Part shown: in pieces, positions 1 to 7,495 of the stretch
Numbering within the stretch: the first letter of the stretch is position 1
Layout of the letters: every line of letters begins with the position of its first letter
Source: Neobacillus niacini
GTDB lineage: Bacteria; Bacillota; Bacilli; Bacillales; Cytobacillaceae
Assembly: GCF_023715785.1 (NCBI RefSeq)
Contig: NZ_JAMBOX010000029.1
Span: 1 to 33,190, forward strand
DNA length: 33,190 nucleotides
Direction of reading: 5' to 3'
Notes under the pieces: generated by a model
Told to the model about the DNA's origin: nothing
Database searches by the model: none
The model's input: only the letters and a program-made list of their open reading frames with translations
Program-made: the position numbers and the translations under genes

Positions 1-28
1 CTGAGCCAGGATCAAACTCTCCAATAAA
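1..28 (-). rRNA. rrs: 16S rRNA, 5' end only (partial)
   Basis: The reverse complement of the first 20 bases is the universal 16S 5' primer site AGAGTTTGATCCTGGCTCAG. It is preceded by TTTATTGG, as at the mature 5' end of Bacillus 16S. The gene runs off the left edge, so only about 28 nt are present. The mature 5' boundary at 28 is by analogy with Bacillus subtilis. Confidence 0.93.
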
Positions 29-63
29 GTTGAGTTGATTAGCTCATAAAAGTTACGTTGGCT

Positions 64-83
64 TCATTTCGAAAGAAATGAAT
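64..83 (-). other. pre-16S leader hairpin
   Basis: A perfect inverted repeat (TTCATTTC / GAAATGAA) lies about 36 nt upstream of the mature 16S end. It falls in the transcribed leader, where processing and antitermination signals usually sit. Its role in rRNA processing is inferred. Confidence 0.4.
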
Positions 84-111
84 GTTTTATTGTTGACGTT
101 TTTGTTTGTTT

Positions 112-126
112 AGTTTTCAAAGAACA
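112..126 (-). promoter_or_regulatory. boxA-like rrn antitermination site
   Basis: On the minus strand the leader reads TGTTCTTTGAAAACT, close to the boxA consensus TGCTCTTTA and typical of Bacillus rrn leaders. It lies between the last promoter and the 16S gene, as expected for NusB/NusE loading. Confidence 0.6.
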
Positions 127-147
127 AGTTTCCAGAGACAGAATAAT

Positions 148-176
148 AATATATCATCTCTTTTTCACCAAGTCAA
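148..176 (-). promoter_or_regulatory. rrn promoter, proximal (P3)
   Basis: Minus strand: -35 TTGACT (171-176), 17-nt spacer, -10 TATATT (148-153). It is one of three similarly built SigA promoters upstream of the 16S gene, and the one closest to it. Confidence 0.75.
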
Positions 177-219
177 CCACTTTTTTCAAAACAATTGACT
201 ATTTCAGCGACAGAAATTT

Positions 220-248
220 ATTATAGCAAAAACATCTTTTAAAGTCAA
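220..248 (-). promoter_or_regulatory. rrn promoter, middle (P2)
   Basis: Minus strand: -35 TTGACT (243-248), 17-nt spacer, perfect -10 TATAAT (220-225). It has the best match of the three tandem rrn promoters. Confidence 0.82.
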
Positions 249-302
249 TTACTTTTTTTAAGATTAAATGTTTTTGTTATAGTCTATCGGCGACAAGAAT
301 TA

Positions 303-331
303 ATATTACTAGAATATTTAATCCAGGTCAA
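303..331 (-). promoter_or_regulatory. rrn promoter, distal (P1)
   Basis: Minus strand: -35 TTGACC (326-331), 17-nt spacer, -10 TAATAT (303-308). It has the same spacing as the two downstream promoters, and no gene lies between it and them. Confidence 0.65.
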
Positions 332-367
332 TACTTTTTCGAAAATAGTTTTACCGAAATTTTAGAA

Positions 368-438
368 GGACCATAGGGACATGCTATGTTGGCTCTTCGA
401 GTACTAGAAAAGTGCCATCATAACCGTCCCCATGGTCC
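368..438. repeat. REP-like imperfect palindrome; likely terminator of the tad operon
   Basis: GGACCATAGGGAC (368-380) pairs with GTCCCCATGGTCC (426-438) with one mismatch. The pairing extends inward (about 381-394 with 411-425), giving a hairpin of roughly 70 nt. It sits 3 nt downstream of the last tad-locus gene and before the rrn promoters, so it could end tad transcription, although no long U-run follows. The GGGACCATGGGGACGG-type arm looks like a dispersed Bacillus intergenic palindrome; that is from memory and was not searched. Confidence 0.6.
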
Positions 439-440
439 CC

Positions 441-1331
441 CTATTTAAAAGAATTTGCGATTTGTATTAGTTGGTCTTTGGTTAGTTTTTGGTAGTTGTC
501 GGATAGTTTATAACCGAAGCTGCCCTTTGTGAATTCAAGTGATTTTTCCTTGTTGACTTCGACGAAGTAGGCGGTGGTACTGTCATCAAGCTTGATTTCT
601 TCGTATTTCCTGGTGGCTTCATGCTTGGCCCGTTCCTGCTCCAGTTTGGCCGGTTCAGCGAAAATCTCCAGCTCAAATCCGCTGTATTTCAAAAACAGAT
701 AATTCCCGAGCTGTCCCGATATATTGTTTGCCTTTTTTCCTACTACAGCACCGATTGCGTCGAGCTTCTGGTCATTATCGATCAGATTGCGGGGCAGCAG
801 ATAATCCATCCCTGTAAACTGCGCCTCTGCCAGCGCCTCGTTGTTCTCCGTCAAACTGCCCGCTATCGAAAGCAATTCCTCGACACCTGTTTCCACACTA
901 GAAATCACGTATGTGAATCCAGAGGACGGATCCCTGTAATAAACAACACCGTTCTCTGTATAGGCTGCATGTTCTCCGTTTGTCAAAGTGGCTTCCTTCA
1001 CATCAGCACCCGTTGGAACAGCAAGATTTTTATCAATTTCCACATGGATGGAGAAGCCAGCGTCATTCTGATAGAACGAAATCAGCTTTTGTTTTTCCAC
1101 ACTAAGTAGCCCAACTCCACCCTGCATCGGCGGATATTTCACCGCCTGCAAAAATTGATTCCGCTCATTGGTTTGCTTTTCAACCAGCATCCGGTAGTCC
1201 TTGACTTCCTTTGACTTTTGGCCCTTAACATTTTCAGATTTCACTTCTGGTTTGACGGATTCATTCGTTTCCCCACAGCCTGAGAGGATCATGGCTGCCG
1301 CAAAAAGAAGAACCCCTGTTTTTTTCAACAT
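441..1331 (-). CDS. tad-locus lipoprotein, unknown function
   Basis: This 296-residue protein begins MLKKTGVLLFAAAMILSGCG, a type II signal peptide with lipobox LSGC. It is therefore expected to be tethered to the outer face of the membrane. The rest is hydrophilic, with an acidic/basic C-terminal half, and shows no domain I can name. I chose the ATG at 1331 because GGAG lies about 9 nt upstream and the signal peptide starts there; the longer frame would add 15 residues and overlap the FHA gene. It is the last gene of the minus-strand tad operon, 22 nt after the FHA gene, and is followed by a palindrome. By position it may be an accessory surface component of the pilus. Lipoprotein status is firm; the link to the pilus is inferred from position. 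Confidence 0.8.
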   Translation of the reverse strand: MLKKTGVLLFAAAMILSGCGETNESVKPEVKSENVKGQKSKEVKDYRMLVEKQTNERNQFLQAVKYPPMQGGVGLLSVEKQKLISFYQNDAGFSIHVEIDKNLAVPTGADVKEATLTNGEHAAYTENGVVYYRDPSSGFTYVISSVETGVEELLSIAGSLTENNEALAEAQFTGMDYLLPRNLIDNDQKLDAIGAVVGKKANNISGQLGNYLFLKYSGFELEIFAEPAKLEQERAKHEATRKYEEIKLDDSTTAYFVEVNKEKSLEFTKGSFGYKLSDNYQKLTKDQLIQIANSFK

Positions 1332-1353
1332 TATTTCCACTCCAGTTTCGGTC

Positions 1354-2988
1354 TCAAGCTTCCTGTTTAAAAGCACATGTCAAGCGGCCGACAAAAATGC
1401 TGTCCCGATCCTTGATGGGATAGATTTGTCCAGGTGTCAGCTTCTGTCCATTGAGCATGGTTCCGTTTTTCGAATGCAGATCACGGATGCCGTATTGTCC
1501 GTCAGCGATGGCAGCAATCTCAAAGTGGGTACGCGAGATGCCGACCGCGTCTAATACATAATGACATTGTTCAGGATTGCGCCCAACAATAAACAGTTCC
1601 TTATCAATCTTGACTTTATCCACCTTGCCGTTCTGCTCAATCTCCACAACCGGATAGATCCGCTGTTCCACTTCTGACAGAAGTACGGTCGCGGCTACTT
1701 CCTCATCCCCATTGTCTTCAGGCTTCATGAGCAGCGTCGTCTCGTTCCCTAAATGAAGGTAGTAGTCGTCTGGATTATAGAAAACTGGCGCTGGTTGGAT
1801 GACTGCCGCGAGGGCTGCTGCCGGGTCTGACTCAGCCTCGGCCGCCGCTTCCTTCGGTCTCTTGTTCTTAGCCGTTTTTTTCAGTGCCGGTTTTTCCTTC
1901 TTCCCTTTTTCTTTAACCGGCACAGGCACCTGTCCACCCGGCTTGATAATCGCCAAAACAATATACACCAAGTCTGCTGCAAGAATCGTTAACCCAATAC
2001 ACAAAAACAACATGCCTTCACTCGGGCTGCTGAGATACAGCTTCCAAATCCCAGCAGCGGCAAGGATGGCTGCCAAAATCGTATACAGCTTGACCTTCGG
2101 ATTGAGTCCGGCGACCTCTGACTTCGGCTGTCCCTCAACCCCGTCATGCCATGGCTTTTCTGTATCTGCCTTTTCCCCCTCGGGCTTTCCTTTTGCAGCC
2201 TTTTCTCTATTGGACTTTCTAAACCAGGATTTCTCGTTCTTCTCCGCTGCTTGTGCCGGACTTCCATCCATTCTCCGGCCGGCACCAGCTCCTGGACCCT
2301 TGCCAAGTCCGGCACCCATAATGGCACCTGCGCCAACTCCAGTCCTTGCAGCAGCTTCGGACCCGGTCTGCTGCAAGTCAGCAAACCCGACACCACTCCG
2401 AGCGGCATTTAGGTTCATCGCCACCATGCTGCGAAATTGCTCCAGTGAAAATTGGCTGCTTCCCAAATAGTTTAATAACTCCTGAAAACCGTTTCCGGAT
2501 AACTGCCTGATGCGGCCGACCATATTCAGCATAAATTGGCGGAATTCCAGCTGAATCGGCACTTTGCCCGCAATTTCCTGTAACGGCAGGTACATCAAGC
2601 GAACGTCCTCGAGGTTATCTTTAACAAAAATAAACGCTTCATGGATGACAAATTTCTGTTCGTTCAGCAGGTAGTCGCGGCTCTCATCAAATTTGCCGAT
2701 AATTTGTTCGAGCAGCTGATAAAAGTCCGGCAAGCTTAGGCTTCTCATGGAAAGGTACTGCTCCAATGGAACCCTGCCCGTGATCTCATAGTGCAGCGTG
2801 ACATCGAGATTGATTTCCTCGATTTCCAGCGGGACAATCGGCGGAATCGCGTTTGCCTGAATCATTTTCACAGAAAGGTCCTCTAATTCATCATGGTGGA
2901 TTGGATGGCGGCTTCTTGTGACTTTGATGAATTTTCTGGCACTGCTGTCATAGACTTGATAATCAAATGAATACATCTGGTTCGGCAT
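1354..2988 (-). CDS. DUF6382 / FHA-domain membrane protein
   Basis: The 544-residue protein has three parts. The N-terminal ~190 residues resemble the DUF6382 domain seen N-terminal to FHA domains in Firmicutes. A low-complexity Gly/Ala/Lys-rich linker follows, with two hydrophobic segments near residues 300-350 (LYTILAAILAAAGIW and LFLCIGLTILAADLVYIVLA). A C-terminal FHA domain (about 455-544) carries the phosphothreonine-binding signature: GR at 469-470, SRTH at 485-488, NGT at 508-510 and N513. FHA domains bind phosphothreonine peptides, so the protein probably links Ser/Thr kinase signalling to the pilus machine at the cytoplasmic membrane face. No kinase gene is in the window. A long Ala/Gly-rich stretch creates spurious reading frames on the other strand. 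Confidence 0.88.
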   Translation of the reverse strand: MPNQMYSFDYQVYDSSARKFIKVTRSRHPIHHDELEDLSVKMIQANAIPPIVPLEIEEINLDVTLHYEITGRVPLEQYLSMRSLSLPDFYQLLEQIIGKFDESRDYLLNEQKFVIHEAFIFVKDNLEDVRLMYLPLQEIAGKVPIQLEFRQFMLNMVGRIRQLSGNGFQELLNYLGSSQFSLEQFRSMVAMNLNAARSGVGFADLQQTGSEAAARTGVGAGAIMGAGLGKGPGAGAGRRMDGSPAQAAEKNEKSWFRKSNREKAAKGKPEGEKADTEKPWHDGVEGQPKSEVAGLNPKVKLYTILAAILAAAGIWKLYLSSPSEGMLFLCIGLTILAADLVYIVLAIIKPGGQVPVPVKEKGKKEKPALKKTAKNKRPKEAAAEAESDPAAALAAVIQPAPVFYNPDDYYLHLGNETTLLMKPEDNGDEEVAATVLLSEVEQRIYPVVEIEQNGKVDKVKIDKELFIVGRNPEQCHYVLDAVGISRTHFEIAAIADGQYGIRDLHSKNGTMLNGQKLTPGQIYPIKDRDSIFVGRLTCAFKQEA

Positions 2989-3004
2989 GCTTCCCCCCCC
3001 TTCC

Positions 3005-3523
3005 TTAAAGAATCACGTAGTAATAGGCGGTGGCGATTCCGGGAATCACCGCATACATGAACGGAAACGTCAGGACTTCTTTTTTCTTGTACTCTTCCAT
3101 GACTTCTCCCTTTTCTTGCGCCTCTTTCAGTTCATTCATTTTTAAAAATAACCCCACCGCCCGCGAAACAAATTCCCGTCTGACAAGCAGCAGGACAATG
3201 CCGATCAAGCCGGCGTAAATGATCGAATACATGATGCCATACAGGGAAAACTCAATCCCGGTCAACGCCCCGATCGCGGCAAACAGCTTGACGTCGCCAG
3301 CACCAATCGCTTTTGCCAAATACAGCACGAACATGATCACAAAACCGACGATAATGCCGAAAAGGGAAAATTTCAACCCGGCAAAACCTGACCTGATCAC
3401 ATGGATAAACAGTCCGGCAACGACACCCGTAACCGTCAACCAATTAGGAATCTTCTGGGTCCTGGCATCAAAATAAAACGCCGCCAGCAGAAATACAATT
3501 AATAAATAAAAATACAATGCCAT
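3005..3523 (-). CDS. A24-family prepilin peptidase (TadV/CpaA type)
   Basis: This 172-residue polytopic membrane protein lacks the N-terminal methylase domain of PilD, as TadV/CpaA enzymes do. Both catalytic aspartates are visible: one in FDARTQKIPN near residue 19, and one in the GxGD motif GAGDVKLF near residue 78. It should cleave the Flp1-like pilin and TadE-type pseudopilins after the glycine preceding their hydrophobic helix. The ATG is preceded by GAGGGGG at good spacing. It lies 16 nt upstream of the FHA gene in the same direction. A 137-nt gap with a GC-rich hairpin separates it from the preceding lipoprotein gene, so it may have its own promoter or be set off by processing. Confidence 0.92.
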   Translation of the reverse strand: MALYFYLLIVFLLAAFYFDARTQKIPNWLTVTGVVAGLFIHVIRSGFAGLKFSLFGIIVGFVIMFVLYLAKAIGAGDVKLFAAIGALTGIEFSLYGIMYSIIYAGLIGIVLLLVRREFVSRAVGLFLKMNELKEAQEKGEVMEEYKKKEVLTFPFMYAVIPGIATAYYYVIL

Positions 3524-3641
3524 ATAGACCCCCTCTTTCCTATGTATCCTTATAGAAGCGCGAAACGGGATTGAGAAAATAACTTAAATTCAAACCCAGT
3601 CAATATCTACTCGTGTTTTTTCCTTTCTGCTGCAACTCGGA

Positions 3642-3662
3642 AACCCGCTGAAATCGCGGGTT
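3642..3662 (-). terminator. hairpin just after the DUF4352 lipoprotein gene
   Basis: AACCCGC / GCGGGTT with a 7-nt loop. The stem begins at the stop codon of the upstream lipoprotein gene. The following minus-strand sequence is only TTTCCG, so this is a weak terminator, attenuator or mRNA-stabilising stem inside the tad operon. Confidence 0.4.
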
Positions 3663-4224
3663 ACTTGAGCCTTAATTGCCAATGTACTTCGTCAACAGTG
3701 ATGCCGTTGCCATGGACGAATTCGTATTGAGACTCTTCATCGGCGTCAAAAACCAATTTTAGGGTTGTGGTTTGGTTCGGCTCAATTGTGCGGTCTTCCT
3801 TGCCATCCAGTACCTGTAAGGGATCGAACCCGCGAGAGGAATTTTCGGTAATAATCCGGTTTTGACTAAGAATCGGCACCAATAGTTCCTTGTCCTTGAG
3901 GTTTTTTACTTCAATTTCTAATTCAAGGAGTAAATCACGCCCTGCCGTAACGCCTTCCACTTCATCGACTTTTTTGACATTTTTGACGGTCATTTCATAT
4001 TCACCTAGAGTCGATTCAATTTTGGCCGACTGATTTAAGCTGAGCTTGCTGCCTTTTTTTGCAGGCTCAGCTGTTTTGTTATTGTCGTCCTTGTTGTCCT
4101 TCGCAGGCGCCGTCGTTTCCGCGGCCTTAGAATCTGGTGCTTTACCGGCCTCCTCATCATTTCCGCAGGCCGCTAATAGAGAAATGGCCAAAACACTTGA
4201 TAGTACAGTCGTCCATTTTTTCAT
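3661..4224 (-). CDS. DUF4352-type lipoprotein of the tad locus
   Basis: The 187-residue product starts MKKWTTVLSSVLAISLLAACG, a lipoprotein signal with lipobox LAAC. A Lys/Asp/Ala/Thr-rich linker follows (about residues 22-62), then a globular domain of about 120 residues. Its pattern of beta strands (YEMTVKNVKKVDEV, LLLELEIEVKNLKD, TTTLKLVFDADEE) is like the immunoglobulin-like DUF4352 family. The start at 4224 has a perfect AGGAGG; the longer frame reads back into the TadE gene. It lies 19 nt downstream of the second TadE gene, so the two are almost certainly co-transcribed. It is probably anchored outside the membrane. Its function is unknown; a pilus-accessory role is inferred from position only. 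Confidence 0.85.
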   Translation of the reverse strand: MKKWTTVLSSVLAISLLAACGNDEEAGKAPDSKAAETTAPAKDNKDDNNKTAEPAKKGSKLSLNQSAKIESTLGEYEMTVKNVKKVDEVEGVTAGRDLLLELEIEVKNLKDKELLVPILSQNRIITENSSRGFDPLQVLDGKEDRTIEPNQTTTLKLVFDADEESQYEFVHGNGITVDEVHWQLRLK

Positions 4225-4243
4225 GATTATTCCTCCTCTGTTG

Positions 4244-4879
4244 TTACTTTCCAATCCAAACCCGTTCGTAGGCGCGTTTTTTGATTTCAACTTCTTTTTC
4301 AATGAATGGCAGCGGCAGGTCAAGCTTATAGGTCACTTCCATGCCAAAATAGGCTTCCCCGCCGGTGATCAAACTCGGCAAGGTTACTTTTGTAACTTTC
4401 AGATCGTCTTCATTACCGATATTGATATCGAGATAATGGCGGACAATCGGGCTGAATAACGGCGCCGCTTGGCCTTCCGCCATTTCCTTCACCCCGGAGC
4501 CGTCCGGGAGAATGCCGCTCAGTTTTTCCAGCCCCATATTATACGATTTGCCGATGGAGGAATTAAACAAGCCGCTGATAAGATTAATGTTGGTTTCAAA
4601 AAAACTCTTGATATCGTCGAACTTTCCTTTATAGGTCGAAAACTGTTCTCCCACCGGCGTCTTCTTAATTCTGTCCGCAGCGGCGTCCTTAATTAGCGCC
4701 ACCGGATACAAATGGGTGGCAATTTGTTTCGTCGCCTCGGCGGTGGCATGGTCGACCGCGGTGTCATAGATCGCCAGCTTGATCATGGATGTTAGAAAGA
4801 TGATAAACATCAAAAAGAAAGGGAGGACTAATGAAGCTTCAACCACAATACTGCCTTCTTCACGTTTGAACAACACCAT
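4244..4879 (-). CDS. TadE-family pseudopilin (second copy)
   Basis: The 211-residue protein begins MVLFKREEGSIVVEASLVLP. This is a short basic leader, then Gly followed by SIVVE with Glu at +5, and a hydrophobic helix: the prepilin-peptidase site of TadE-like proteins. The remainder is an extracytoplasmic domain without obvious motifs. The start at 4879 is supported by GGGAG 6 nt upstream. The longer reading frame translates the 21-bp repeat array and is rejected. TadE-type minor pilins are thought to be built into or initiate the Flp pilus. It follows a 341-nt repeat-bearing gap after the TadG-like gene and precedes the DUF4352 lipoprotein gene by 19 nt. Confidence 0.87.
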   Translation of the reverse strand: MVLFKREEGSIVVEASLVLPFFLMFIIFLTSMIKLAIYDTAVDHATAEATKQIATHLYPVALIKDAAADRIKKTPVGEQFSTYKGKFDDIKSFFETNINLISGLFNSSIGKSYNMGLEKLSGILPDGSGVKEMAEGQAAPLFSPIVRHYLDINIGNEDDLKVTKVTLPSLITGGEAYFGMEVTYKLDLPLPFIEKEVEIKKRAYERVWIGK

Positions 4880-4930
4880 CTTCGCTCCCTTCCTTGAAAA
4901 TGTCTTACTATTTGGCGGTTGACAAGCTTC

Positions 4931-5216
4931 AACTTGTGGATAACACTCCTCAACTTGCGGATAGCCCTCGTCAACTTGCGCATAACACTCTCCAACTTGT
5001 GGATAACCCGCGCCAACTTGCGCATAACCCTCCAACTTGCGGATAACTCTCCACAACTTGCGGATAACTCTCCACAACTTGCGGATAACTCTTCACAACT
5101 TGCGGATAACTCTTCACAACTTGCGGATAACTCTCCTCAACTTGCGGATAACTCTCCTCAACTTGCGGATAACTCTTCACAACTTGCGGATAACTCTCCA
5201 ACTCGCGAGATACGCC
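4931..5216. repeat. 21-bp tandem array of DnaA-box-like units (14 copies)
   Basis: The gap between the TadG-like and second TadE genes is filled by about 14 direct repeats of the type CAACTTGCGGATAACTCTC. The core nonamers start at 4935, 4956, 4977, 4998, 5019, 5038, 5059, 5080, 5101, 5122, 5143, 5164, 5185 and 5204, so the period is 21 bp with two 19-bp steps. Read on the minus strand, units 1 and 4 contain TTATCCACA, the DnaA-box consensus. Nine units (5-bp-flanked cores from 5038 to 5185, and similar) read TTATCCGCA, or CTATCCGCA in unit 2, which differ by one or two bases; two read TTATGCGCA; and the last unit is degenerate. Since 21 is a multiple of three, open frames run through the array on both strands, but none has a convincing start. 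Confidence 0.85.
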
Positions 5217-5220
5217 TCCA

Positions 5221-7458
5221 CTAATAGGAGTACGCCGCCTTTTTGGTAAATTCGAATCGGTTTTTGTCGACTATCCGGCCGTTTAGGATCCCGCCATGGC
5301 CGAGCAAATCCATCACGCCAGGCAGAAACCAGAGCTTCACCGTGCCGGTTGCTTCGCCGACAACTTGAACTGGGCGCTCCGCCAAATTGACTCCGGTTTT
5401 ATGGTCAATAACTGCCTGCGTACGCATCATTTTATTGTCATGACTGCCGTTAATTAGCAAGAAGAACCGTAAATGGTCACGGTAGTTTACTGCAAGTCCC
5501 GGTCCGCCTCCAAGGCCAAGCTTCATCTTTAGTCTTGTTGGCAAAAACTCAATGTCCCGCGCCTTTGTGGTCAAGTCGCTCATTTCATCGATCGTCGCAA
5601 TCAGCGCCCCGGCAACAACGACCAGGAACACCAGTACAGGATGACCCAGTGCCTTATTTGTCGGGTCAAGCATTTGATCGACGATATTAATCGCAAACCG
5701 CATCGCAAACAGCTGTGAATAGGCGGCTGCATAGTTCATATACGGCACCGCGTAGCCGTACATGATATACTCGATCTCTTTATTGACGAACAAGTACGAT
5801 TCATATTTTGCGACATCGTATGGTTCGCTGCTGTTAAAATGTTTCAAAATATACTCATTGACATACAATTCGTCACGTAAGCCATAAAGTCCATCCTGGA
5901 CGGCCTTCATCATTTTCGAAAAAATATTCAGCGCGGAATCGGCGGCACCCTCATAATCATCCAGCTTAGCCAATTCCTCCTTGGCATCGGAAATCGCCTT
6001 ATTCATGCTTTGATAGGCCAAAAACTTATTGTGGACTGATTGGTAGGTAGCATCCTCGACGGCTGCCGCTTCAATGGCCTCCATTTCCTTCTTCACGGTG
6101 TCCACACCATCATTGGCTTCCTTTTCCTTTTTGTCTTTCAGATCCTTCTGCTCCGGGGTCATCCGCACGCGCTGCTCATGAAATACTTTATGTACATCAA
6201 CCGCTGCTGCTTTCGCCTTTGGCAGGCGCTCGCGCATAATGATGATATCGCCAATAATCGTCGCGGCAAACTTGGTAACCGACACCGGGTCCTCCCACTT
6301 AATCACATTAAACGCGGATTTCACCGATTCAGCTGCCGTGCTCAGCGGATCGACATGGTCTTTGACCGCCATCAGCTTCGTCTTCCAGCCTTCAAGGATT
6401 GCCGGATCATAATACATGTCGGTCAGCGATACTCCATCTGGCATCGAGCCTGCGTTTTTGGCCATCGCGTCGTCAACAATCGCTTTAATCTTGTTGTTTT
6501 TCTCAATCGCCGTATTTAAATAATCCAACGTCTTGTTGATGGCGCCAGTTTTGCCGTTAGACATGCCGTTAAAGTGGTTATATACCTTCTCAACCAGCTT
6601 TTGCGACTCGGCTTTATAGGCATCGATTGCCTTTTGCAGGTCCTTGATTTGCTGCTCCAGTTCGGCGGTGTCCTCCCCGGCAGCCTTCAGGTTCTCAAGC
6701 TCTGTTTCCTTCTTCTTCAACGCAGTAATTGCAAACGCGGCCAAAGCCGACATGCTGACAATATCATCAAGAACCGCGATGTTCCCGAGACTGACGATGT
6801 AACGCTCATCTGCCGGCAGCTCACTGCGAGTGGCCTCAATAATCTCCGTGATGTCCTTGTCCTCGAGCTTTTTCTTAATCGCCGACAGCAATTTATCGGA
6901 GGCAATCTCATCATCAAGGTGATCGAGAGCCTTTTCACGGTCATTGTAGAGCGGCTCGACCTTGCTCATCACATCAATAAAGGTGTCCACTTCCTGCACA
7001 TCCTGCTGCAAATCCAGGAGCTTAAATTTTTCCAGCATGATTTTCGTAAATTCAACTGGGGCCATGTATTTCATCTGCTGCAAAACCTGTTCTTCAAAGA
7101 CATCGAGGTTTCCGAGCGTGTACTCCTTCCCAGACATCGCTACCGATGTGGATTCAGCCTTGGTATCGATAAATTGGAACGTAGTCGGATTCTCCTCTGC
7201 CAAGTTGTTTTGGACGACTTTTTCAAAAATCTTTGCCGCATCCCCGGTTTGGCCGTAAAGCCCATAAGGCACGAGACTGTTATCAAACGAAGACATCACC
7301 GACCGAGAGGCTGCCTTGACCGCCCGTTCTGTTTGCTTTTCGGCAATCACAATCCGGGCATAGTCAATTAACACTGCATGAAACACAAACACAACCAAAA
7401 TAATCAGTGTTAAAAAAACAGAAACAACGCCCTTTTCAGATTTAAAAAAAGTTCTCAA
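5221..7458 (-). CDS. TadG-like DUF5702 protein, large pilus-assembly component
   Basis: About 745 residues. After RTFFKSEKG there is one N-terminal transmembrane helix (VVSVFLTLIILVVFVFHAVL) and then IDYARIVIAEKQTERAVKAA, the signature of the DUF5702/TadG-like group. A very long central part rich in Glu, Lys and Ala (roughly residues 140-540) should be largely alpha-helical, with coiled-coil stretches. The C-terminal ~200 residues include another hydrophobic segment (HPVLVFLVVVAGALIATI). I place the start at TTG 7458, which has GGAGGG 6 nt upstream. The ATG at 7512 lacks such a site and would overlap the TadE gene. Unlike its TadE neighbours it has Phe, not Glu, at +5 after the glycine, so cleavage by the prepilin peptidase is doubtful. 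It may be a membrane-anchored stalk or assembly factor. Confidence 0.83.
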   Translation of the reverse strand: MRTFFKSEKGVVSVFLTLIILVVFVFHAVLIDYARIVIAEKQTERAVKAASRSVMSSFDNSLVPYGLYGQTGDAAKIFEKVVQNNLAEENPTTFQFIDTKAESTSVAMSGKEYTLGNLDVFEEQVLQQMKYMAPVEFTKIMLEKFKLLDLQQDVQEVDTFIDVMSKVEPLYNDREKALDHLDDEIASDKLLSAIKKKLEDKDITEIIEATRSELPADERYIVSLGNIAVLDDIVSMSALAAFAITALKKKETELENLKAAGEDTAELEQQIKDLQKAIDAYKAESQKLVEKVYNHFNGMSNGKTGAINKTLDYLNTAIEKNNKIKAIVDDAMAKNAGSMPDGVSLTDMYYDPAILEGWKTKLMAVKDHVDPLSTAAESVKSAFNVIKWEDPVSVTKFAATIIGDIIIMRERLPKAKAAAVDVHKVFHEQRVRMTPEQKDLKDKKEKEANDGVDTVKKEMEAIEAAAVEDATYQSVHNKFLAYQSMNKAISDAKEELAKLDDYEGAADSALNIFSKMMKAVQDGLYGLRDELYVNEYILKHFNSSEPYDVAKYESYLFVNKEIEYIMYGYAVPYMNYAAAYSQLFAMRFAINIVDQMLDPTNKALGHPVLVFLVVVAGALIATIDEMSDLTTKARDIEFLPTRLKMKLGLGGGPGLAVNYRDHLRFFLLINGSHDNKMMRTQAVIDHKTGVNLAERPVQVVGEATGTVKLWFLPGVMDLLGHGGILNGRIVDKNRFEFTKKAAYSY

Positions 7459-7495
7459 ACAAATCCCTCCGAAACTAGAGAGCGAGAAACCACCT

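Noticed and set aside
29..440. tRNA genes beside the rRNA operons
   Set aside because: No cloverleaf or GTTCGA-type T-loop was seen near either rRNA edge inside the window.
1799..2470. 223-codon plus-strand frame opposite the FHA gene
   Set aside because: It is a shadow of the Ala/Gly/Lys-rich linker of the minus-strand gene, with no ribosome site or family features.
4931..5216. CRISPR array
   Set aside because: The repeats are contiguous with no unique spacers and there are no cas genes.
4919..5224. Open frames through the 21-bp array on both strands, encoding heptad-like SYPQVVE repeats
   Set aside because: They arise because the period is a multiple of three; none has a ribosome site and both strands are equally open.
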